A stretch of DNA of 64,000 nt from CAYORM01 sp964406375 (GTDB lineage Bacteria > Pseudomonadota > Alphaproteobacteria > DSM-16000 > Inquilinaceae): the NCBI GenBank assembly GCA_964406375.1, contig CAYORM010000009.1, forward strand, positions 1-64,000. Direction: 5' to 3'. Within the stretch, counting starts at the first letter, position 1; each line of letters starts with the position of its first letter. The notes below the pieces were generated by a model. That model had not been told where the DNA came from. It ran no database searches and saw only the letters and a program-made list of their open reading frames with translations. The translations under genes and the position numbers were made by a program. This document shows, piece after piece, positions 59,071-64,000 of this stretch.

Positions 59071-60138
59071 ATGATCGTGCTCGGCATCGAAACCTCCTGC
59101 GACGAAACCGCGGCCGCCCTGGTCGCCGATGACCGACGCATTCTGTCCAATGTCGTGCTGAGCCAGATCACCGATCACGCTCCCTATGGCGGTGTCGTGC
59201 CGGAGGTTGCGGCCCGGGCCCATCTCGCCCATCTCGACGGGGTGCTGCGCCGGGCGCTCGCCGAGGCAGGCAAGGGGCTCGGCGATCTCGCGGGCATCGC
59301 CGCGACCGCGGGGCCGGGCCTGATCGGCGGCCTCGCCGTCGGCACGATGACCGCCAAGGCGATCGCCGCCGCGACGGGGCTGCCCTATCTCGCGATCAAC
59401 CATCTCGAAGGTCATGCGCTGACCGCACGGCTGACCGAGGGGATCGACTTCCCCTATCTGATGCTCCTTGTCTCCGGCGGGCATTGCCAGCTCCTGCTGG
59501 TCGAGGGGGTCGGCCGTTACCGCCGCTGGGGCACGACCATCGACGATGCGGTTGGTGAGGCCTTCGACAAGACGGCGAAGCTGCTCGGCCTCGGCCATCC
59601 CGGCGGGCCGCGCGTCGAGGCCGCGGCCCGCGGCGGCGATCCGACGCGCTTTGCACTGCCCCGGCCGATGATCGGCCGGCCGGATTGCGACTTCTCCTTC
59701 TCGGGCCTCAAGACCGCGGTCAGGCGTCTCGTCGAGACGCGCGCGGCGGCTTCAGGCGGGACGCTGCCGGCGCAGGACGTCGCCGATCTCGCCGCGGGAT
59801 TCCAGGCGGCGGTCGCGGCCTCGCTCGCCGATCGTACTGCGCGGGCAGCGGCCCGATTCACCGCGCTTCATCCCGGCAAGGGGGCGCTTGTCGTCGCCGG
59901 CGGCGTCGCTGCCAACCGCGCGGTGCGGACGGCGCTCGCCGCGGTGGCCGCGGGTGCCGGGCTGCCCTTCATCGCGCCGCCCCCCGCCTTGTGCGGCGAC
60001 AATGCGGCGATGATCGCCTGGGCCGGGCTCGAACGGCTGCGGCTCGGCTTCGCCGATCCGCTCGATGTGGCGCCGCGCCCGCGCTGGCCGCTCGATCCCG
60101 GTGCCGCGCCCGCCCCCTTCGCCGGGGTCAAGGCGTGA
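59071..60138 (+). CDS. tsaD: tRNA N6-adenosine threonylcarbamoyltransferase
   Basis: 355 residues, transfers the threonylcarbamoyl group to A37 of ANN-decoding tRNAs (t6A). VLGIETSCDETAAALV is the ATPase-fold start, with metal-binding His in INHLEGHALTAR, and LLVSGGHCQLLLVEGVGRY, DDAVGEAFDKTAKLLGLG, GGVAANRAVRTAL and CGDNAAMIAWAG follow. ATG 59071 is chosen for family length; the longer frame upstream lies in the shared promoter region. It overlaps gpsA by GTGA. The interval 58907-59070 separates it from the divergent small gene and must hold promoters both ways. Confidence 0.95.
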   Translation: MIVLGIETSCDETAAALVADDRRILSNVVLSQITDHAPYGGVVPEVAARAHLAHLDGVLRRALAEAGKGLGDLAGIAATAGPGLIGGLAVGTMTAKAIAAATGLPYLAINHLEGHALTARLTEGIDFPYLMLLVSGGHCQLLLVEGVGRYRRWGTTIDDAVGEAFDKTAKLLGLGHPGGPRVEAAARGGDPTRFALPRPMIGRPDCDFSFSGLKTAVRRLVETRAAASGGTLPAQDVADLAAGFQAAVAASLADRTARAAARFTALHPGKGALVVAGGVAANRAVRTALAAVAAGAGLPFIAPPPALCGDNAAMIAWAGLERLRLGFADPLDVAPRPRWPLDPGAAPAPFAGVKA

Positions 60139-61154
60139 CACGGATCGCGGTGCTCGGCGCCGGGGCCTGGGGCACGGCGCTCGCTACCATGCTGGCCGGG
60201 GCGGGGCATGGGGTCACGCTCTGGGCGCGCGATGCGGCCCGGGCGGCGGCGATCGCCCGGACCGGCCGCAACGACGCCTATCTCCCCGGCGTGACGCTCG
60301 ATCCGCGGCTCGCCGTCGTCGCGGGGCCGGCGGCCGGCGCGGTCGCGGACGCCGCCATGCTGATCCTCGCCGTGCCCGCCCAGCATCTCGGTGCGCTGCT
60401 GGCGGGGCTCACCGGGGGAGGTGCGGTAGCGGCGGGAGAGGTGCCGCTCGTCGTCACTGCCAAGGGGATCGAGCGGGAGAGCGGCCTTTTCATGGACGAG
60501 GTGGCGGCGCGCGCGCTGCCGCAGGCGCCGGTGGCGCTGCTTTCCGGGCCGAGCTTCGCCGCCGAAGTCGCCCGCGGCCTGCCCGCCGCGGTGACTCTCG
60601 CCTGCCGCGACGAGGCACTCGGCGCCCGGCTCGCCCGCACCATCGCGCGGCGGACCTTCCGTTGCTACTGGACCGACGACGTCCGCGGCGTGGCGCTCGG
60701 CGGGGCGCTGAAGAATGTGCTGGCGATCGCTGCCGGCATCGTGACGGGCCGTGGCCTCGGCGAGAATGCGCGCGCCGCGCTGCTGACGCGCGGCCTCGCC
60801 GAGATGATGCGGCTCGGCGCCGCGCTCGGCGGTCGTCCGGAGACGCTGACCGGGCTTGCCGGCCTCGGCGATCTGATGCTGACGGCGACGAGCGCCACCA
60901 GCCGCAACACCGCCTTCGGCATCGCGCTGGCGCGCGGCGAGCGCCGGGCGGCGGGGGAGGGGGGCGGCGGTCCGGTCACCGAGGGTGTGTTCACGGCGGC
61001 GGCGGCCCTCGCGCTCGGCCGGCGCCATGGCGTCGAACTGCCGGTGACCGAGGCGGTCGATGCGGTGCTCGCCGGCCGTCTGACCATCGACGAGGCGGTG
61101 CTGCGGCTCCTCGACCGGCCGGTGCGGGCGGAGGCCGGATCCCGCCGCGGTTGA
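60135..61154 (+). CDS. gpsA: NAD(P)-dependent glycerol-3-phosphate dehydrogenase
   Basis: 339 residues from GTG 60135, overlapping the tsaD stop. Reduces dihydroxyacetone phosphate to sn-glycerol 3-phosphate for phospholipids. AVLGAGAWGTALATMLAGAG binds the nucleotide; ILAVPAQHLGAL, VVTAKGIERESG, LLSGPSFAAEVARGLPAAV, the catalytic Lys in GGALKNVLAIAAG and TSATSRNTAFGIAL follow. Together with glpK at 36 kb it supplies glycerol phosphate. The next 153 bp carry the ffh promoter region. Confidence 0.95.
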   Translation: MTRIAVLGAGAWGTALATMLAGAGHGVTLWARDAARAAAIARTGRNDAYLPGVTLDPRLAVVAGPAAGAVADAAMLILAVPAQHLGALLAGLTGGGAVAAGEVPLVVTAKGIERESGLFMDEVAARALPQAPVALLSGPSFAAEVARGLPAAVTLACRDEALGARLARTIARRTFRCYWTDDVRGVALGGALKNVLAIAAGIVTGRGLGENARAALLTRGLAEMMRLGAALGGRPETLTGLAGLGDLMLTATSATSRNTAFGIALARGERRAAGEGGGGPVTEGVFTAAAALALGRRHGVELPVTEAVDAVLAGRLTIDEAVLRLLDRPVRAEAGSRRG

Positions 61155-61307
61155 CCGGCGGCGCCGAGGGGTCTAGATACCCGGCATCGGGCGGCACGGC
61201 GCCGCCCGGCCGCCTCTGGGCGCCCGCCGGTCCGCGAGTCTCGCGCACTGGCGATTTTGCTTTGGGCGGACGGTATCAGGTCTCGGCACCAACCGGCGGA
61301 TGGGCAG

Positions 61308-62720
61308 ATGTTCGATGGGTTGAGCGGTCGTCTCGGCGACATCTTCGACCGGCTGCGCCGCCGTGGCGCCTTGTCGGAATCCGACGTCCAGGCGGCGATG
61401 CGCGAGGTGCGGATCGCACTGCTCGAGGCGGATGTCGCGCTGCCGGTCGTCAAGGAGTTCATCGAGGCGGCCCGCAGCCGCGCGGTCGGGCAGGAGGTCC
61501 TGCGTTCGGTTACGCCGGGGCAGCAGGTCGTCAAGATCGTCCATGACTGCCTCGTCGAGATGCTCGGCGGCACGCCGGGAGCATCGCCGGACATGGCGGG
61601 CCCGCTGCCGCTCGATCTCGCGGCGGTGCCGCCGGTTCCGGTGCTGATGGTCGGCCTGCAGGGCTCGGGCAAGACCACGACCACCGGCAAGATCGCGCTG
61701 CGCCTGAAGACGCGCGAGCGCAAGAAGGTCCTGATGGCCTCGCTCGACACCCGCCGTCCAGCGGCACAGGAGCAGCTGCGCGTCCTCGGCGAGCAGGTGG
61801 GTGTCGCCACCCTGCCCATCATTCCCGGCCAGGAGCCGGTCGCGATCGCCCGGCGTGCAATGGAGCGCGGCCGCCTCGAAGGGTTCGATGTCGTCCTGCT
61901 CGACACCGCCGGCCGCCTCGCGATCGACGAGCCGCTGATGCAGGAGGTGGTGGCGATCCGGGACGCGGTGCGGCCCGTCGAGACGCTGCTGGTCGCCGAT
62001 GCGATGACCGGCCAGGACGCCGTCAACGTCGCGCGGACCTTCAACGAGCGGGTCGGCGTCACCGGGATCGTGCTGACCCGCGTCGACGGTGACGGGCGTG
62101 GCGGTGCCGCGCTGTCGATGCGCGCCGTCACTGGCCGCCCGATCAAGCTGATCGGCGTCGGCGAGAAGATGGACGCGCTCGAGCCGTTCCATCCCGACCG
62201 GATCGCCAACCGCATCCTCGGCATGGGCGACGTCGTCAGCCTCGTCGAGCGTGCGGCGGAGACCTTCGAGAAGGCCGAGGCGGAGAAGCTCGCCAAGAAG
62301 ATCCAGAAGGGGGAGTTCGACCTCGAGGATCTCGCCGCGCAGCTCCGCCAGATGCGCAAGATGGGCGGGGTGCAGGGACTGCTCGGATTGCTGCCGGGCA
62401 TCGGCAAGATGAAAGAGCAGATGAAGACGGCCGGGCTCGACGATCGGATGATCAAGCGCCAGGAGGCAATCATCTCCTCGATGACCGTGCTTGAGCGCCG
62501 CAACCCGAAGATCATCCACGCCAAGCGGAAGATGCGCATCGCCGCCGGCTCGGGCACGACGGTGCAGGACGTCAACAAGCTGCTCAAGCAGCACCAGCAG
62601 ATGGCCGACATGATGAAGCGGGTGAAGAAGCTGGGGAAGGCCGGGCTGATGCGCGGCATGCCCAAGCTGCCGCCCGGGATGCTGCCTCCGGGCGGCCTCC
62701 CCCCCGGCTTCAAGATGTGA
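61308..62720 (+). CDS. ffh: signal recognition particle protein Ffh
   Basis: 470 residues, the SRP GTPase that binds nascent signal sequences and 4.5S RNA. N domain MFDGLSGRLGDIFDRLRRRG; G domain with GLQGSGKTTTTGKIALRL, DTRRPAAQEQLRVLGEQ, LLDTAGRLAIDE and TRVDGDGRGGAALS; C-terminal Met-rich M domain with MRKMGGVQGLLGLLPGIGKM and the RNA-binding helix region. The ATG at 61308 gives the standard N-terminus. A 4.5S RNA gene was not recognised nearby. Partner of FtsY at 51 kb. Confidence 0.95.
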   Translation: MFDGLSGRLGDIFDRLRRRGALSESDVQAAMREVRIALLEADVALPVVKEFIEAARSRAVGQEVLRSVTPGQQVVKIVHDCLVEMLGGTPGASPDMAGPLPLDLAAVPPVPVLMVGLQGSGKTTTTGKIALRLKTRERKKVLMASLDTRRPAAQEQLRVLGEQVGVATLPIIPGQEPVAIARRAMERGRLEGFDVVLLDTAGRLAIDEPLMQEVVAIRDAVRPVETLLVADAMTGQDAVNVARTFNERVGVTGIVLTRVDGDGRGGAALSMRAVTGRPIKLIGVGEKMDALEPFHPDRIANRILGMGDVVSLVERAAETFEKAEAEKLAKKIQKGEFDLEDLAAQLRQMRKMGGVQGLLGLLPGIGKMKEQMKTAGLDDRMIKRQEAIISSMTVLERRNPKIIHAKRKMRIAAGSGTTVQDVNKLLKQHQQMADMMKRVKKLGKAGLMRGMPKLPPGMLPPGGLPPGFKM

Positions 62721-62723
62721 TCG

Positions 62724-62751
62724 GCTGACGCGCAACATTGATCAATATAGA
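62724..62751 (+). promoter_or_regulatory. candidate rpsP promoter
   Basis: GCTGAC (62724-62729) and TATAGA (62746-62751) are separated by 16 bp in an A/T-rich patch (ACATTGATCAATATAGA) that stands out in this GC-rich sequence, 21 bp before the rpsP ATG. The overlapping TTGATCAA octamer is a simple palindrome, not an FNR box. Confidence 0.5.
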
Positions 62752-62772
62752 CTGAAGCAGGAGTTCCAGCGC

Positions 62773-63120
62773 ATGTCCGTGAAGATCCGCCTCGCCCGGG
62801 GCGGCGCCAAGAAGCGCCCCTTCTATTCCATCGTCGTCGCCGACACGCGCAGCCCCCGCGACGGGCGCTTCATCGAGAAGATCGGCACCTACAACCCGAT
62901 GGTCGATCGTGACCATCCCGATCGTGTCCGTCTGGATGCCGACCGGGCGCGGCATTGGCTGTCGGTCGGGGCGCTGCCGACTGATCGCGTCGCGCGCTTT
63001 CTGGGGCAGGCCGGCGTGATCGAGGCGCCGGCGGTGCGCGAGACGCCGAAGAAGTCGGCGCCGAAGGCGAAGGCCCAGGAGCGCGCCAAGGCGGCGGCCG
63101 CTGCGGCCGAGGCCGGCTGA
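62773..63120 (+). CDS. rpsP: 30S ribosomal protein S16
   Basis: 115 residues. SVKIRLARGGAKKRPFYSIVVADTRSPRDGRFIEKIGTYNPM is the diagnostic S16 start, then DRARHWLSVGALPTDRVARFL. The 40-residue C-terminal extension rich in Lys/Ala is common in Alphaproteobacteria. AGGAG precedes the ATG. Next in the conserved ffh-rpsP-rimM-trmD order. Confidence 0.96.
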   Translation: MSVKIRLARGGAKKRPFYSIVVADTRSPRDGRFIEKIGTYNPMVDRDHPDRVRLDADRARHWLSVGALPTDRVARFLGQAGVIEAPAVRETPKKSAPKAKAQERAKAAAAAAEAG

Positions 63121-63188
63121 GTCCGATCCGACGGCGCCGGGCGGCCCTCGGCTGCGGCCGGGGGCTTTGAGGTGCCGCCTTCCGCATC

Positions 63189-63764
63189 ATGCCTGCGACC
63201 CGCATCTGCATCGGCCGGATCGCCGGCGCCCATGGCGTCCGCGGCCTCGTCAAGGTCAGGCTGTTCGGTGACGATCCGGAGGCGCTGCGCGCTTACGGCC
63301 CGCTCGCCGACGAGCCGGGGCTGCGCCGTTTCGTGGTTCGTGCGGTGCGCCCTGCGCCCGGCGGCGCCCAGGCGACGGTACTCGCCGAGATCGACGGCGT
63401 CGCCGATCGGGGCGCGGCCGAGGCGCTGCGCGGCACCACCTTGTGGGTCGACCGTGCGGCGCTGCCGGCGACCGAGGACGAGGACACCTTCTACCATGCC
63501 GACCTGATTGGCCTGCGGGCTGATCTGGCGGCGGGTGGGGTGCTGGGCCAGGTCCGGGCGGTGCATGATTTCGGTGCTGGCGAGATGCTGGAGATCGTGC
63601 GGGACGAGGGACCGTCGGTGATGGTCCCCTTCACCCGCGCGGCGGTACCGGAGATCGACATCGCCGGCGGCAGGCTCGTCGTCGATCCGCCCGCCGGCCT
63701 TCTCGACAGTCCCCGCCGCGGCGGGGCCGGAGAAGAGCCGCCCGGGGATGTGTCCGAGGATGCG
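63189..63764 (+). CDS. rimM: ribosome maturation factor RimM, 3' end in the N gap
   Basis: 192 codons visible. Binds S19 and assists 16S rRNA processing of the 30S head. RimM N-domain: CIGRIAGAHGVRGLVKVRLF; PRC-barrel part: YHADLIGLRA, GVLGQVRAVHDFGAGEMLEI and VMVPFTRAAVPEIDI. The reading frame is open up to the gap. If the 7-base overlap of the gap flanks is merged, it ends after four more residues (EGQR) at a TGA overlapping the trmD GTG, giving 196 residues. That is a normal length for the family. Confidence 0.93.
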
Positions 63765-63864
63765 NNNNNNNNNNNNNNNNNNNNNNNNNNNNNNNNNNNN
63801 NNNNNNNNNNNNNNNNNNNNNNNNNNNNNNNNNNNNNNNNNNNNNNNNNNNNNNNNNNNNNNNN
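63765..63864. other. 100-N assembly gap
   Basis: Exactly 100 N, the conventional placeholder for a scaffold gap of unknown size. The left flank ends GAGGATGCG and the right flank begins GGATGCGGAGG, so they share GGATGCG. Merging them reconstitutes an intact rimM-trmD junction, which suggests little or no sequence is missing. Confidence 0.95.
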
Positions 63865-63882
63865 GGATGCGGAGGGGCAACG

Positions 63883-64000
63883 GTGAGCTGGACCGTTCGC
63901 GTCCTGACGATCTTCCCGGAGATGTTCCCCGGCCCGCTCGGCCAGTCGCTGGCCGGCCGGGCGCTCGCCCGCGGTGACTGGCGGCTGGAAACGGTGGACA
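63883..64000 (+). CDS. trmD: tRNA (guanine-37-N1)-methyltransferase, N-terminal part
   Basis: The first 39 codons from GTG 63883 with GGAGGGG 5 nt upstream; the gene runs off the right edge. TrmD makes m1G37 in tRNAs reading CNN and preventing frameshifts. The N-terminus WTVRVLTIFPEMFPGPLGQS and the following LAGRALARGDWRL are diagnostic. Conserved after rimM in most bacteria. Confidence 0.9.
   Translation, partial: MSWTVRVLTIFPEMFPGPLGQSLAGRALARGDWRLETVD

Noticed and set aside
62736..62745. TTGATCAA palindrome before rpsP
   Set aside because: It lacks the N4 spacer of FNR sites and lies in an A/T-rich promoter region; a chance palindrome is more likely.
1..64000. Search for tRNA, rRNA, 4.5S RNA, transposases, integrases and prophage genes
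   Set aside because: None was recognised by eye in either strand. Small RNAs without strong motifs could have been missed without a covariance search.

Overview
This window is a high-GC stretch of an alphaproteobacterial chromosome, probably from the Rhodospirillales or a near relative. The assignment rests on conserved local gene orders (murA - DUF2948 - hisG - hisD - UPF0262; ffh - rpsP - rimM - trmD; DUF2125 next to tyrA - hisC - chorismate mutase), a FixL/FixJ oxygen-sensing pair, FNR/FixK-type palindromes, a parS-type palindrome and frequent GTGA/ATGA start-stop overlaps. About 63 protein genes are supported. No rRNA, tRNA, insertion sequence or prophage was recognised. A run of 100 N near the right end marks a scaffold join.

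Region 1 (1-9.7 kb) is an oxygen and redox block. The 5' end of cydA (cytochrome bd oxidase) diverges from cydDC, with one perfect FNR/FixK box between them. FixL keeps the haem-ligand His and regulatory Arg of the family and is followed by FixJ. A convergent single-domain receiver with its own FixK-type box resembles the FixT feedback inhibitor. A DsbA-NhaA fusion lies beyond it.

Region 2 (9.7-23 kb) is mixed metabolism and transport: an aldolase-like protein, a PAP2 phosphatase, a YeaQ/GlsB-type membrane protein, a lone glycolate oxidase subunit glcF, an outer-membrane barrel, a dipeptide-type ABC operon with an embedded acetamidase/formamidase homologue and no ATPase genes, rsmB with a HAD hydrolase, a GNAT protein, a pirin and a small secreted His-rich protein.

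Region 3 (23-29.4 kb) is a coherent catabolic operon: XRE-cupin regulator, ribose-type ABC transporter (binding protein, ATPase, permease), phosphotriesterase-family hydrolase, ThuA/GATase-like protein and a BtpA/SgcQ protein. Its substrate is unknown. The following 624-bp non-coding interval holds a 16-bp parS-type palindrome and a decayed row of type I-E-like CRISPR repeats with no cas genes in view.

Region 4 (30-38 kb) carries a ChaC-like cyclotransferase, ferrochelatase, a DUF2125 protein, the tyrA-hisC-chorismate mutase operon and glycerol kinase. Region 5 (38-45.5 kb) has a large RTX-like autotransporter, a second barrel protein, and a second ribose-type transport/kinase operon that lacks an ATPase. 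Region 6 (45.5-64 kb) is mostly housekeeping: gloB with its methyltransferase, a GST, a NUDIX-alpha/beta hydrolase fusion, amn, ftsY, dapF, the his/murA/dcd block, tsaD-gpsA, and ffh-rpsP-rimM-trmD. The N gap sits exactly at the rimM-trmD junction. Its flanks share 7 bases, and merging them restores a clean rimM stop overlapping the trmD start.
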